A DNA stretch of 64,000 bases from Caldilineaceae bacterium (GCA_019637645.1 JAHBVH010000027.1:1-64000), one strand, 5' to 3'. Numbered from the stretch's first letter, positions 19,201-27,682 are shown. Made by a program: numbers and translations. Notes: a model not told the origin generated them from the sequence alone.

Positions 19201-20110
19201 GCTCACCGTAGAGAGTCCACAAGTGACGGTCTATGCCACCCAACTGACAACCAACACGGGAACCCTGAGCCATGCCAATCTCGCTGGCGTCACCTTGGCG
19301 GCCTCGGTCGGCACGGTCACGCACCAGGGGAATGGTCAGTGGCATTGGTCGTTCACGCCAACCACACCGGCAGAGAGCCAGGTGGTAACGATAACCGCCA
19401 CCGACAGCACCGGTGCCAGCAGCAGTGTCACCTTTACCCTGACGGTTAACGCGTTGACCACCAATGACTTTATGCGCCTCCAATTCCTCAACGGGCTTCT
19501 GAAAAAATTTATCATCTACCAAGGACAGAAGGAATTTATCCTCATCGGTTGCCCCTATATTGATGTTGATCATCCCAATCTCTTGGAGATCACAGCCAGT
19601 GGTGATTTCCCTTGTCAATTTGTGGGGCGACAGCGGCTCGGGGTCTACACCTTTGGCGAGTTTGATGACAACATCGATACGGTGCGCGGCAAGGAAGCGC
19701 TCTTCTTGAAGCTGGGGAACGCGCCCAGTGTGGCGGGCCGGAAGTGGGTAGCGGCCCAATTGCGGATCGATGGCACCAACGCGGGCGCGACGGTACGCGT
19801 CACCTTCTACGATGGGGCCACCCAAGTGGGCGAAACCACGGTAAGCCAAGTGGGTGTTGGGGAACATGTGGTTTCTGCCAATGGCCGCCTTTTCAACCGC
19901 ATCAAGCTCAGCGCGGTCAGTGGCCGCTTTGGGTTGAAAGGCTTTACCAACGCAGCGATCTTCTACTTTCCCGATGGTATCAACGGCACGCAAGCGGAGA
20001 TAGCACCAGAACCGCCCCCCACTGCCGAAGAGTTAGCCGAGGGCGCGGAGTGGGAAGATCTCCAGTTTAGTCGGCTCTTTCTGCCCTTGATTACCCAACC
20101 CAATCGCTAG
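16250..20110 (+). CDS. ExeM/NucH-type secreted endonuclease/phosphatase-fold protein
   Basis: About 1,286 residues. The start is the ATG at 16250, preceded by AAAAGGAG. A long basic n-region and a hydrophobic segment (about 33-52) ending in SSWAQG form a signal peptide. Domains in order: lamin-tail domain (VVINEVYGGGGNSG... FVELFN), bacterial Ig-like (ETIPANGTQAVAPDANLTVTF), an OB-like region, then an endonuclease/exonuclease/phosphatase domain with NEIEND (metal-binding Glu), NHFKSKGS, IGDLN and DHDPV. A C-terminal Ig/cadherin-like domain and tail follow. This layout matches extracellular ExeM/NucH nucleases that degrade DNA outside the cell. It ends in a strong terminator palindrome. No anchoring motif was identified. 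Confidence 0.88.
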   Translation: MRKIHPSNRSVAWKGSGVAYPPMDSRPGKQRRYLLPLLLGLTLLWLFPASSWAQGMSFTRFSHKAIIDQPIALQSQRQATITHAAISLDVVINEVYGGGGNSGAPYRNDFVELFNRGTTTVALGGWSIQYASATGTGNFGGNSVTALSGSLAPGQTYLIQLAGGTNGVLLPTPDATGTVNMSGSAGKVALVNSTTGLACNGSSTPCSTEQLAQIIDLVGWGNANFYETTAASGTNNTTSVARLENGCTETDNNSNDFAAGTPTPTNSSAPVTPCGVVTDTAPTVAETIPANGTQAVAPDANLTVTFNEDVNVTGSWFTLSCTLSGAHSATVSGGPLTFTLDPTAAFTPGDACSLTILAAHVTDQDSIDPPDAMTADVTVTFGVQELCSQPYTTIPAIQGSGADAAITGVVTTKGVVIGDYEGATPALRGFYLQDPVGDSNSATSDGIFVFNNNDNGVNLGDLVIVTGTASEFQGQTQLSGVTTLAICGTGSVTPVDITFPVPSATSLEQYEGMLVRLPQTLYVTEHFQLGRFGQVVMSANARLQQPTNVTTPGAAALALQAANDLNRIIIDDELNSQNPDPIRFARGGNPLSASNTLRGGDSATGIVGVLTYTWAGNAASGNAYRVRPTNALGGFVNFEPTHPRPTTAPPLAGTLRVAGMNLLNFFNTFSGCTQGVGGATTDCRGANAQAEFDRQWPKTVAAIIGTEADIMGINEIENDGYGASSAIQTLVTQLNAATAPGTYAFIDVDTATGQVNALGTDAIKVGLLYKPASVTPVGQTAALNSVAFVNGGDSAPRARPALAQAFQENASGERIVVTVNHFKSKGSACDTPDAGDGQGNCNLVRANSATALVTWLASDPTGTGETDNLIIGDLNSYAKEDPITVIENAGYTNLIATFLGPDAYSYVFDGQWGYLDHALASATLLSKVAAVSDWHINADEPSVLDYNTDFKTANLQTTLYAPDVFRIADHDPVLVDLALNAPPVLTVESPQVTVYATQLTTNTGTLSHANLAGVTLAASVGTVTHQGNGQWHWSFTPTTPAESQVVTITATDSTGASSSVTFTLTVNALTTNDFMRLQFLNGLLKKFIIYQGQKEFILIGCPYIDVDHPNLLEITASGDFPCQFVGRQRLGVYTFGEFDDNIDTVRGKEALFLKLGNAPSVAGRKWVAAQLRIDGTNAGATVRVTFYDGATQVGETTVSQVGVGEHVVSANGRLFNRIKLSAVSGRFGLKGFTNAAIFYFPDGINGTQAEIAPEPPPTAEELAEGAEWEDLQFSRLFLPLITQPNR

Positions 20111-20140
20111 CCCTAAAAAGCAGAGTTAAAGCCCTTCACC

Positions 20141-20176
20141 AAGAGCGCAAAGCGCCCGCGGGCGCTTTGCGCTCTT
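20141..20176 (+). terminator. 36-bp perfect palindrome terminator
   Basis: An uninterrupted 36-bp palindrome (half-site AAGAGCGCAAAGCGCCCG) begins 30 bases after the nuclease stop. It can form an 18-bp stem with essentially no loop, or a slightly shorter stem-loop. No long T run follows. It most likely insulates purN from the nuclease gene. Confidence 0.7.
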
Positions 20177-20270
20177 GACCGCCGGATGGATCCGAACTCT
20201 CTGTGATGATAGTCAACCGCGTAAGAGCGAACACATTCCACAAGAAAAAACTGAGAAAGTCAATAGCTCT

Positions 20271-20882
20271 ATGAATTTAGCGTTTTTTGCCTCACACCGG
20301 GGCAGCAATATGCAGGCGGTGATAGACGCCTGCAAAGCAGGCGATCTCCCCCAGGCAGTGCCCTGTGTTGTCATGAGCAACAATAGCAAGGCCGAAGCGC
20401 TCTTGCGGGCGGCACAGGAAGGCATCCCGCATTATCACCTAAGCAGTAAGCACTATCCCCAACCCGAGGCACTGGATCGAGCCATCCTGCAAACGCTCCA
20501 ACGCCATGCAACAGAGTTGGTCATTTTGGCAGGCTATCTGCGCAAATTAGGACCCCAAACCTTGACGGCCTATGCCGGTCGGGTGATCAACATTCACCCG
20601 GCGCTCCTCCCCCGTTATGGGGGTCAAGGCATGTATGGCACACATATTCACGAAGCAGTCTTGGCCGCGGGCGAAGTAGAAACGGGGATTACGATCCACT
20701 TGGTCGATGAGGAATATGATCATGGGGCAATTCTGGCACAACGGCGGATTCCCGTCTTGGCAGATGATACGGTAACAACTTTGGCAAAACGTGTGCTCGA
20801 CCATGAGCACACGTTTCTTGTAGAGACCATCGCCGCGATTTTAGGCGGAGAAATCAAACTACCAACTATCATCCACCCATGA
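20271..20882 (+). CDS. purN: Phosphoribosylglycinamide formyltransferase
   Basis: This 203-residue enzyme transfers a formyl group from 10-formyl-THF to GAR, the third step of purine synthesis. N-terminal FASHRGSNMQAVID matches the phosphate-binding start of PurN. The catalytic Asn-x-His is in VINIHPALLPRYGG and the conserved Asp is in VDEEYDHGAIL. The frame is open upstream, but ATG at 20271 (MNLAFFASHRGS) matches the family N-terminus; a weak GAGAAAG lies before it. Its last 24 bases overlap the convergent doxX-like gene. No other pur gene is adjacent. Confidence 0.94.
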   Translation: MNLAFFASHRGSNMQAVIDACKAGDLPQAVPCVVMSNNSKAEALLRAAQEGIPHYHLSSKHYPQPEALDRAILQTLQRHATELVILAGYLRKLGPQTLTAYAGRVINIHPALLPRYGGQGMYGTHIHEAVLAAGEVETGITIHLVDEEYDHGAILAQRRIPVLADDTVTTLAKRVLDHEHTFLVETIAAILGGEIKLPTIIHP

Positions 20883-21425
20883 CCAAGGCGTACCAATCCG
20901 CGGCAACAGCCAGCGATCGAGGCCATACCAGCCAGCTACTTTCCAGGCTAACATCAACGCAACCGCCAAGACAAAGAGTAGGCCATTGGTGCTAGCCGTG
21001 CCCGCCATAATAAAATTCCAGTTCAAGAGCGCACCGCCAAAGGCCGCCAACCCCACAAACGCCCCTAGGATCAACGCAATGCCGATCAAAATCTCGCCCC
21101 ACATGACGACATCGGCAAACCAAGTATACCAGCCCTGGTTGAGCATAAAGCTAATAAAATCGCGATACCAGTCAAAAGCAATCGGTGGCCGCCCACTTTC
21201 AGGGATAGCAACCGCGTTGGTCCAAAAGCCGCGCAACGCATCGCCACTGGCCCAAGTGCCACCGCTGAACTTTCCCCAGCCCGACTCCAGCCATTCATAG
21301 CCCAAGTAGACGCGCACAATCAGCCAAAGCCAAGCCAGCCGTGTGCTACTAAAGAGCAGGCGGGCAAGGGGCGGATCGGGAATAATAATCTCACCACGAC
21401 GATTGACAATTTCTTTGGTTGACAT
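20859..21425 (-). CDS. DoxX-family membrane protein
   Basis: A 188-residue protein with four membrane helices. The DoxX pattern is clear: a first helix with LGYEWLESGWGKF, then WGEILIGIALILGAFVGLAAFGGALLNWNFIMAG. Members are quinone-interacting or SoxD/terminal oxidase-associated subunits in some organisms; the role here is open. The start is ATG at 21425 with AAGGAG seven bases upstream. Its 3' end overlaps purN tail to tail by 24 bases, so transcripts from the two genes would be antisense at their ends. Confidence 0.85.
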   Translation of the reverse strand: MSTKEIVNRRGEIIIPDPPLARLLFSSTRLAWLWLIVRVYLGYEWLESGWGKFSGGTWASGDALRGFWTNAVAIPESGRPPIAFDWYRDFISFMLNQGWYTWFADVVMWGEILIGIALILGAFVGLAAFGGALLNWNFIMAGTASTNGLLFVLAVALMLAWKVAGWYGLDRWLLPRIGTPWSWVDDSW

Positions 21426-21779
21426 GGAGTTCTCCTTTTGCATGATACCCATATGGGCGACTTGGGCATGGTTAGGTTTAGCTGTTTCCATTCTGGAAAC
21501 ATTGACTGAGCACTGTCGCTCGGCATGGCTAAGGCCGATTTCCTGGAAATCGGCCCTACCAACTTAACCTTACTACAAAAGATAGGATAGCGCGCCATCG
21601 TCAAAATGGCAAATCCATGACGAAAGTTCATCGGTGCACGCATCAACCCCCGCTGCCGTGGTAGCAAGGAACGCTGGTCCACTCGGCCAAAGAGCCATGG
21701 TTGTCGGCAGCCAGCATCCATGCTATGATACGCGTAGAGGCCATCCAAAGAGCAGCATTAGACAATTCAGGCAGAGATC
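21426..21779. other. 354-bp divergent intergenic region
   Basis: Lies between the divergent DoxX and SRPBCC genes. It holds the small hairpin GTTTCCA-ttc-TGGAAAC (21484-21500) and the palindrome at 21533-21555. No further gene is supported. Confidence 0.5.
21533..21555. repeat. GGCCGATTTCC palindrome
   Basis: Perfect 11-bp arms GGCCGATTTCC / GGAAATCGGCC around a single T. It is sited in a divergent promoter region, so a terminator role is unlikely. It is more likely a dispersed palindromic repeat or a dyad operator. Confidence 0.6.
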
Positions 21780-22232
21780 ATGACAGAAACGACAACCACA
21801 TTCCCGCCCATCAACAAGCAGATCATCATTCACGCGCCAGCGACAATGGTATGGGACTATTTGACCAAGCCCGAGCTCATGCAACAATGGATGACCGAAG
21901 AGCCCATTACGATCCAAACAGCGTGGCGGGTTGGCACGCCCATGGTGATCAGCGGCCAATTGCATGGGTTCGCGTTTGAGAACACAGGCACCGTTCTGCA
22001 ATCCGAGCCAACTAAGCGACTTCAATACACCCACCGCAGTTCCATTTCCAATTTGCCCGACGAGCCAGCCAGTTATACGGTATTTACCTTTCAATTAACC
22101 CCAACCGACAACCAAACAACGCTCACGATCACGGTCGAAAATTTCCCTACCGAAAGCATCTATAAACATCTAGCTTTCTACTGGCATGTCGTTCCTGAAC
22201 TCCTCCGCAAGCGGATCGAGAGTGTGGGATAA
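21780..22232 (+). CDS. SRPBCC / AHSA1-like protein
   Basis: A 150-residue START-like (SRPBCC) protein. The N-terminal strand INKQIIIHAPATMVWDYLTKPELMQQWM and GFAFENTGTVLQSEPTKRLQYTHRS fit Aha1/AHSA1-domain proteins, which form a hydrophobic ligand pocket. The function is unspecific: ligand binding, stress response or cyclase-like roles occur in the family. A weak AGAGA site precedes the start. It is probably transcribed alone. Confidence 0.8.
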   Translation: MTETTTTFPPINKQIIIHAPATMVWDYLTKPELMQQWMTEEPITIQTAWRVGTPMVISGQLHGFAFENTGTVLQSEPTKRLQYTHRSSISNLPDEPASYTVFTFQLTPTDNQTTLTITVENFPTESIYKHLAFYWHVVPELLRKRIESVG

Positions 22233-22273
22233 AGTTAAGCCAAAGTAGTGGCAAAAAAGTCTAGCTTTTCTGT

Positions 22274-22431
22274 TATAATAAGCTGCAACAGTTTGGCCAT
22301 AGGAATATCCCCTTTTCCATCCAGGTCTTACCAGGCCGATAAGGTTAACGCTGTTTTGTTGAAGGTTCGAGGAAACCACGGGTGACCGGTGTAAGGTCAC
22401 TGGCAGCTAGAGCGTAGGCACAAGAGGGAAG
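22274..22431 (+). promoter_or_regulatory. Candidate -10 and structured leader of the phosphotransferase gene
   Basis: A perfect TATAAT at 22274-22279 would start a transcript near 22286, leaving a leader of about 145 bases. The leader has potential stems, such as GTGACC-ggtgtaa-GGTCAC and GGTT-cgagga-AACC, shortly before the AGAGGGAAG ribosome-binding site. No known riboswitch consensus was recognised and the -35 is poor. Confidence 0.35.
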
Positions 22432-23406
22432 ATGAATCCTTATTTAGGTGCAGCACAGCTTGCCCAACCACAGGCAATCCTTACAAGCTGGGATATTCCG
22501 CCAGTCATAACCATTGCCCAGCTGCAGGAAGGTCACACCGTCTTCAAAATTACCACGACTGGGCCGACCTTTATGCTCAAGAAACTTGCAGACAGGCCCG
22601 ACCGCGATCGCCTAGCCTTCACCCGCAACGTGCTTACCCACGTGGAACGCAGCGGTCTTCGGGTGCCGGTGCCGCTGCTGACCCGATCAGGCGAGACCGC
22701 GGCAGCATTCCAGGATCGCTTCTACCTGCTCTCTCCCTTTATTGAGTCTGATGACTATCCACAGGAGCCTGAGGCAAAGGCCGAGCTGTTTTATGCAACA
22801 GGACGAGCCCTTGCCAAGCTGCACCAGGCGCTAGCGGCTTATCCAGCACAAGCAATCCAGGGCCAGACTTGGCGCGAAGCGTTGTCGGGGCGCGTCGCCG
22901 AATGGCTGGCCGCTTTGGGTAGCGGCTTGCCAGAAGTTCAGGCGGCAAGCGTTCAGCGCGTTGCCATAAGGCACGGCGCGGCAATCGAAGGGGCCTTGGC
23001 TGGCCTCCCTGAACAACTCATTCACAGAGACTGCCATCCGGGCAACCTGCTTATCCAGGGCATGCGCGTGATCGGTTTCATCGATTGGGATGACCTTTGT
23101 ATCGGGCCACGTCTTTTTGATCTGGCTTATTATGCCGCCCACCAACTCAAAATGGCCGTAGACGAAAGCGCGCGGCAAGCTTGGCTGGTCCAGCTGCCAC
23201 ACCTGCTGGTTGGCTATCGCGCTCAACAGCCTTTGTTGCCCAAAGAAACCAGGGCCTTCCCCTATTGCATGATGGCCTATCATCTTTTGCTCGCGCACTG
23301 GCTCATGGGGAAAGCCCAGCAAAAATTACTTGAACGCGAAGTAGCCGCGCTCGGCTGGCTCCATCAGCACTTTGCTGCGATTAGCGCGGCAACCATGGCT
23401 AGTTAA
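22432..23406 (+). CDS. Phosphotransferase (APH/homoserine kinase-like)
   Basis: A 324-residue aminoglycoside-phosphotransferase-fold kinase. The N-lobe has FKITTTGPTFMLKKL, with Lys as probable ATP ligand. The catalytic loop HRDCHPGNLL places His198 and Asp200. GFIDWDD is the metal-binding segment and is followed by GPRLFDLAYY. The overall pattern resembles homoserine kinase II and spectinomycin/choline kinase relatives, so the substrate cannot be given. The start has AGAGGGAAG upstream. No threonine-pathway genes are adjacent. Confidence 0.85.
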   Translation: MNPYLGAAQLAQPQAILTSWDIPPVITIAQLQEGHTVFKITTTGPTFMLKKLADRPDRDRLAFTRNVLTHVERSGLRVPVPLLTRSGETAAAFQDRFYLLSPFIESDDYPQEPEAKAELFYATGRALAKLHQALAAYPAQAIQGQTWREALSGRVAEWLAALGSGLPEVQAASVQRVAIRHGAAIEGALAGLPEQLIHRDCHPGNLLIQGMRVIGFIDWDDLCIGPRLFDLAYYAAHQLKMAVDESARQAWLVQLPHLLVGYRAQQPLLPKETRAFPYCMMAYHLLLAHWLMGKAQQKLLEREVAALGWLHQHFAAISAATMAS

Positions 23407-23580
23407 GTTACTGATGTGACACAGGGGAGGCTGTCAGCGGATTTCAAATACGGATAGAACGGATGCCCTTGGGTGCGGATTCATTCCCGTACATTGGCGA
23501 ACTTTGTATGCAGCCGATACGCGGCACGCCTACCAACATGTCGTTTTTTCAACTTTTTGCTCACTATTAAGGAGTTTCTC

Positions 23581-24156
23581 ATGCCTATTCGTCCTGGGTT
23601 TACCATCGAAAATCCCATCACCCACACGCGTGTTACGGTGCTAGAAATGAACGACCAAGGATGGCTCCTAGAACATCATTTTCCCCCAGAAGCCCCGCCC
23701 GATATTCCGGAACACCTACACCTCACTTGGACCGAGACCTTTGAAATCTTGGCGGGTGAAGCTCAATACAAACTCAACGGCAAAACACAAACTGCCCACG
23801 CCGGCGAGATTATCCAGTTGATGCCAGGTCAGCCTCATATTCATCCGTGGAATGCCGGCCAGACCGCGCTGATTTATCGCCAGCGCGATGACTTTGGCCG
23901 CGCCGAACCGCGTGCGGCACAAGATGTGTTGGGCGTCTTTGCCACCAACGCCGGTCTCACCCGTGACGGCAAGAGTGACAAAACCGGCCAACCCCGCGAC
24001 CCGCTCCAGGTGGCCGTCGCGCTCAAAATGCTCGGCAGCTACGGCGGTTACGATACCCGCATCCCCATTCCCGTCCAAAAATTCTTAGGCGCAACCCTTG
24101 GCACGTTGGGCGAGTGGCTCGGGTACCGCGCGGTGATTGACAGCTATGTGAATTAA
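23581..24156 (+). CDS. Cupin-domain protein
   Basis: A 191-residue protein. The cupin core is at about residues 35-95: PEHLHLTWTETFEILAGEAQYKLNG gives the first conserved motif with metal-ligand His and Glu, and GQPHIHPWN gives the second. The C-terminal 90 residues are helical and unassigned. The start is ATG at 23581, preceded by AAGGAG, although the frame is open further upstream. Function unknown; single-domain cupins include isomerases, oxygenases and binding proteins. It may be co-transcribed with the permease 46 bases downstream. Confidence 0.82.
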   Translation: MPIRPGFTIENPITHTRVTVLEMNDQGWLLEHHFPPEAPPDIPEHLHLTWTETFEILAGEAQYKLNGKTQTAHAGEIIQLMPGQPHIHPWNAGQTALIYRQRDDFGRAEPRAAQDVLGVFATNAGLTRDGKSDKTGQPRDPLQVAVALKMLGSYGGYDTRIPIPVQKFLGATLGTLGEWLGYRAVIDSYVN

Positions 24157-24202
24157 ATCGATTCAGTTTCGTTGTGAGTAGATTCATGACGGGGAAAAGA
24201 TC

Positions 24203-25255
24203 ATGGAGCTTCAACACATCCGCCTACATCTCTGGCTGGCGTTATTGGCGTTGGCGGTCGCTAGTTGGTGGGCAATTACCTATTTTGTCATTTTGGTCCA
24301 GATCGGGGCCATTCTCTTTGGGGCGTTTCTCCTGAGCTTGGCGCTGCGTCCGTTGGCCGACACCTTGGCCCAACACCGCGTTCCGCGCGGCGTCACGGTC
24401 CTTGGCATCTACGTTGGCTTGATCGCGCTCCTCAGCACCTTGGGTGATCTGATGACACCCGTTATTGATGAGCAGACCCAACAGCTACGGCTTCATGGCC
24501 CAGCCCTTTTGCAGGATGTGATAACCCGTTTGACCACCATTACTTGGTTGGACAGTTGGCTCCCATCGCTGACAGCCCTCTCCCAACGCGTCACCGCGCT
24601 ACTCGGTACAATCCTCCCCAGCTTGTTGAGCACCGTTGTCAGCTTGGGCGATCTCACGCTCAATCTTTTGGTCATCTTGGTCTTGGCCTATTTTCTCGCC
24701 ACCGATGGTACGCTGAGTGAACGGCTGGTTTTGAAATTCACCCCACCGGCCTATCAAACGCAGCTACAGCAGTTGCTGGATCGCCTGCGCTTTCGGCTCA
24801 CCCGCTGGGTTTGGGCCCAGCTTGCCATAGCGCTCTACTTTGGGCTTGCCTTTGGCATTGCCCTCGCCCTCCTCCGCATCCCCCATGCGTTTACCATTGC
24901 GCTGCTCGGTGGGTTTATTGAGATCATTCCCTACGTTGGTGGGGCGGTCGCCTTGTCCCTGGCTATCCTCAGTGCCCTGACGGTCAATCCTTGGCTGGCG
25001 CTTTGGGTGCTGATCATTTATTTGGTCATTGCCCAGGTGCAGGCCCACATTGTAGCACCAGCGCTCTTTGGGGCAGCCATTGATCTACATCCAGCATTGG
25101 TGCTGGTTGCCCTTTTCACCGGGGCAAAAATCGGTGGTATTACTGGCGTCTTCTTTGCCATTCCCATCACGGTTATCATCGCGACCTTGCTGCAAGAACG
25201 CTATGCCCCCCAACCACCATCGGCCATTCTGGCAGAAAGGACAGACTTGGCATGA
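24203..25255 (+). CDS. AI-2E/PerM (UPF0118) family permease
   Basis: A 350-residue inner-membrane protein with about eight helices in the family arrangement: an N-terminal helix pair, a soluble middle region (residues 85-150), then a C-terminal bundle with GLAFGIALALLRIPHAFTIALLGGFIEIIPYVGG. The last is the hallmark segment of AI-2E transporters. Members export or exchange small solutes; AI-2 export is established for only some. The stop overlaps the next start (ATGA), indicating translational coupling with the DUF1003 gene. Confidence 0.9.
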   Translation: MELQHIRLHLWLALLALAVASWWAITYFVILVQIGAILFGAFLLSLALRPLADTLAQHRVPRGVTVLGIYVGLIALLSTLGDLMTPVIDEQTQQLRLHGPALLQDVITRLTTITWLDSWLPSLTALSQRVTALLGTILPSLLSTVVSLGDLTLNLLVILVLAYFLATDGTLSERLVLKFTPPAYQTQLQQLLDRLRFRLTRWVWAQLAIALYFGLAFGIALALLRIPHAFTIALLGGFIEIIPYVGGAVALSLAILSALTVNPWLALWVLIIYLVIAQVQAHIVAPALFGAAIDLHPALVLVALFTGAKIGGITGVFFAIPITVIIATLLQERYAPQPPSAILAERTDLA

Positions 25256-25740
25256 GCCAACCAGAATCGTCCATTACCCATCCGTTAGCGGCGCTCAAGG
25301 CGCTCCATAGCCAGACCAAGCCACTCCGCAATGTAAATTCCGAACATGCCCAAAGTCTGGGTGCAACAGAGCGGTTAGCCCTTTTCATTACCGAGCGGGT
25401 GGGCACCATGGGCTTCTTCCTGTTGATCTTTACCTGGACAGTCCTCTGGCTAGGCTGGAATCTGCTCGCGCCCACCACTCTGCAATTTGACCCACCGACG
25501 GCCTTTGTCTTCTGGCTCTTTATCTCCAACCTTATTCAGATCTTGCTCATGCCGCTGATCATGGTGGGGCAAAACTTGCAAGGCCGCCACGCCGAACTCC
25601 GTGCCGAAAACGACTATGAAGTCAACCGAAAGGCCGAGCAAGAGATTGAGCTATTATTACAGCATCTGGAAGAACAGACGGCCCTGCTCAAGACTATTAC
25701 GCAACGTTTGGAGATGCCGACCAAGTTGGAGGCAGATTGA
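25252..25740 (+). CDS. DUF1003 membrane protein
   Basis: A 162-residue DUF1003 protein. Two membrane helices (about 56-75 and 85-110) are followed by a charged cytoplasmic tail containing RAENDYEVNRKAEQEIELLLQHLE, the family signature, which is probably coiled coil. Function is unknown. It starts within the stop codon of the permease gene (ATGA), so the pair are likely made together. A short direct repeat (CAGCGGCAGATTGACAGCGG) and a bidirectional terminator follow. Confidence 0.9.
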   Translation: MSQPESSITHPLAALKALHSQTKPLRNVNSEHAQSLGATERLALFITERVGTMGFFLLIFTWTVLWLGWNLLAPTTLQFDPPTAFVFWLFISNLIQILLMPLIMVGQNLQGRHAELRAENDYEVNRKAEQEIELLLQHLEEQTALLKTITQRLEMPTKLEAD

Positions 25741-25813
25741 CAGCGGCAGATTGACAGCGGTGTGCTCGCCGCGATAGGGGTAGCGCCATGGCTGGGTTTT
25801 CGCTCCCCACGCC

Positions 25814-25864
25814 AAAAGAAAAAGGCGACCCTGGGTTGGTCGCCTTCAATCGCCTTTTTCTTTT
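25814..25864. terminator. Bidirectional terminator
   Basis: Perfect 15-bp outer arms AAAAGAAAAAGGCGA / TCGCCTTTTTCTTTT, with an alternative inner stem GGCGACC / GGTCGCC. T-rich tails occur in both directions, so it can end the plus-strand permease-DUF1003 transcript and the minus-strand tRNA transcript. Confidence 0.9.
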
Positions 25865-25903
25865 GCGCAACACGGTCCCACATTCATGAGCGAGACCAAG
25901 TAA

Positions 25904-25975
25904 CTGGGGGACAGGGATTCGAACCCCAACCGACGCATCCAGAGTGCGTAGTTCTGCCGATTAAACTATCCCCCA
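25904..25975 (-). tRNA. tRNA-Gln (anticodon CUG)
   Basis: A 72-base cloverleaf on the minus strand. The acceptor stem TGGGGGA pairs with TCCCCCA and the discriminator is G. The anticodon stem ACGCA / TGCGT holds the loop CTCTGGA, so the anticodon is CTG, reading CAG (Gln). The T loop GGTTCGAATCC is intact. CCA is not encoded. The acceptor UGGGG start fits glutamine tRNA identity. It ends about 40 bases before the bidirectional terminator. Confidence 0.95.
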
Positions 25976-26147
25976 CCACAGAACACGTCCCTGATCATAG
26001 CATAAGTTAGACCAAAGCAGCAAATTTCCTGTGTGAAAATTTATTCAAAGTCCTCCGGTAGGCGAGCTGACCATGGTCACGTTGGTGGTCACGTTGGTCA
26101 AGTTCGCCCACCGTACAGCCAACCGTACAGCAAACCGATACGAGCCG

Positions 26148-26558
26148 TTAGATCACCCGCGTAATCCGGGCCACGCCTAAGGCGATCAAGAGACCAGCGA
26201 TCAAGAAACCAAGAAATGCCGTACGAAATTTGTCAGCGGCGGTTGTGGCGCGTTTCGTGCGCGACCAAGCAACATGAGCCCCGATCAAGGCAACTAGCAT
26301 AATGACGGGATGTTCCCAACTGACTAGAGTATCACCCCCCGACCACCGTTGTTGCGTGATCCAAAGAACAATCCCCAACAGCAATTGGATATCGATCACG
26401 ATCGGCGTTGCCATCCCTAAAATCTGATCAAACCGAGACCACTGCTGTTTGGCAAGCAGCCCAACCAAGAACTTGAGCAGGGCCACCCCTACAATCAACA
26501 GAACCAGATACCGCCACCCAGAGTGGGCCTCAAACAAGATGAGTGTGCTATTCATCAA
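26148..26558 (-). CDS. Four-helix membrane protein
   Basis: A 136-residue hydrophobic protein with four predicted helices. The N-terminus (LILFEAHSGWRYLVL) contains a conserved-looking HSGWRY, and further histidines lie in helices 3 and 4 (SWEHPVIML, IGAHVAWSR), which could bind haem or a metal. This is suggestive, not proven. The start could be either of the first two Met codons. It lies 86 bases after the anti-sigma gene in the same direction, so it may belong to that regulon. No named family was recognised with confidence. Confidence 0.7.
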   Translation of the reverse strand: MMNSTLILFEAHSGWRYLVLLIVGVALLKFLVGLLAKQQWSRFDQILGMATPIVIDIQLLLGIVLWITQQRWSGGDTLVSWEHPVIMLVALIGAHVAWSRTKRATTAADKFRTAFLGFLIAGLLIALGVARITRVI

Positions 26559-26643
26559 ACCTATCTTTCTTTATACTCTACACTGAGCTATTAGGTTGGT
26601 TGTCGGTTTTATCTTACGCCAAAAGCCGAAAAACAACCAAAAG

Positions 26644-27537
26644 TTAATTGCTAAATTGGCGGCGTACAACGGCTGGAGCCGTTGGCCCTGGGCTACCACC
26701 GGCAGGCTCGGGTGTAATTCCCATGGCATCATAAGCGTCTAACGCTCTTTCAATGGGGAAGACCAACAGGCCCATACCCTGCTCATCGACGGTGAAAAGA
26801 CCCGCGCTCGTCCGTTCTTCGCCTTCCCGCAGCCACAGCTGATAGGCCATATCGGACGGCAAGACAGGAAACGCCCGTACATAGACCACCGCCACACCCA
26901 AGCTGTCATTCCAGAGAATATCGGCTTGGGCCTCACTATTTTCTTGCACTGCAGGCAAGATCACTTCCTGTGGTTCTTCTGCCGCCAAAAAGATCAGGGC
27001 GCGATTCTGTTGTTCGAGTGCCGTGGCAAGCGCTGCTTGCTGCACACGCAATTGTTGGTTTTGTACCAACAATACCCCATTTAACAGAAGCAGCAAGAGC
27101 ACGGCAGCCGTTGCCCCAATCCGGCCAAAGGCCCACCGGCGTGGTGGCTTGGGCGGTGGCAGCGGCACCAGGGTAAAGGGCGAACGTTTGACCGGTTTTA
27201 CGGGCTTGGGCGCAGGCGCAGCAGGCACAGGCACGCCAATCGCCGTACGTAAAGCAGTTGCCAAGCGGGCAGGGGGCGGCTGGCGTGGCGTTGTGTAGAG
27301 GAGGGCTTCAGCCAAAGAAGCATAAGCAGCTAGGTCAGTGGTTGCATCGGGGCAGTTTTGCAGATGAAGCTGGATGGCCGCTGCCTCTTCACGATCAGTT
27401 GCTCCAATGCTATAGGCAGGCAGTAAAGCCAGCAATTCGTCACAAGGCAAAGCAGGAACCGGCGTCTGCCCAGCAGCGCCATCGGACGAAGCATGATTAG
27501 GATCGAACGGCTCAAATGGTCTATTTGCTGAACTCAT
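26644..27537 (-). CDS. RskA-like anti-sigma factor
   Basis: About 297 residues. The N-terminal domain (CDELLALLPAYSIGATDREEAAAIQLHLQNCPD) is an anti-sigma domain without an intact HxxxCxxC zinc site. One membrane helix (about 145-165) is followed by an extracytoplasmic RskA-type domain with AVVYVRAFPVLPSDMAYQLWL and GMGLLVFP. It should hold the ECF sigma factor encoded upstream at the membrane until a signal triggers proteolysis. The frame could start at a TTG (27546), but ATG at 27537 is preferred. The gap to the sigma gene is about 140 bases. Confidence 0.85.
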   Translation of the reverse strand: MSSANRPFEPFDPNHASSDGAAGQTPVPALPCDELLALLPAYSIGATDREEAAAIQLHLQNCPDATTDLAAYASLAEALLYTTPRQPPPARLATALRTAIGVPVPAAPAPKPVKPVKRSPFTLVPLPPPKPPRRWAFGRIGATAAVLLLLLLNGVLLVQNQQLRVQQAALATALEQQNRALIFLAAEEPQEVILPAVQENSEAQADILWNDSLGVAVVYVRAFPVLPSDMAYQLWLREGEERTSAGLFTVDEQGMGLLVFPIERALDAYDAMGITPEPAGGSPGPTAPAVVRRQFSN

Positions 27538-27682
27538 GGATACCAAACACTAGTAAACCGGTGGGATTATAACCACCTTTTTCGAACTACGACTGTGTAG
27601 TTGCGCTACAAAGATAACGTATTACACGAATCGTTCAGATTTAATCATTCTAATCAAATTCTCATTTTTTGGAAATCACCCG

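Noticed and set aside
22286..22431. T-box or known riboswitch in the leader
   Set aside because: No T-box core or other recognised aptamer sequence could be matched by eye.
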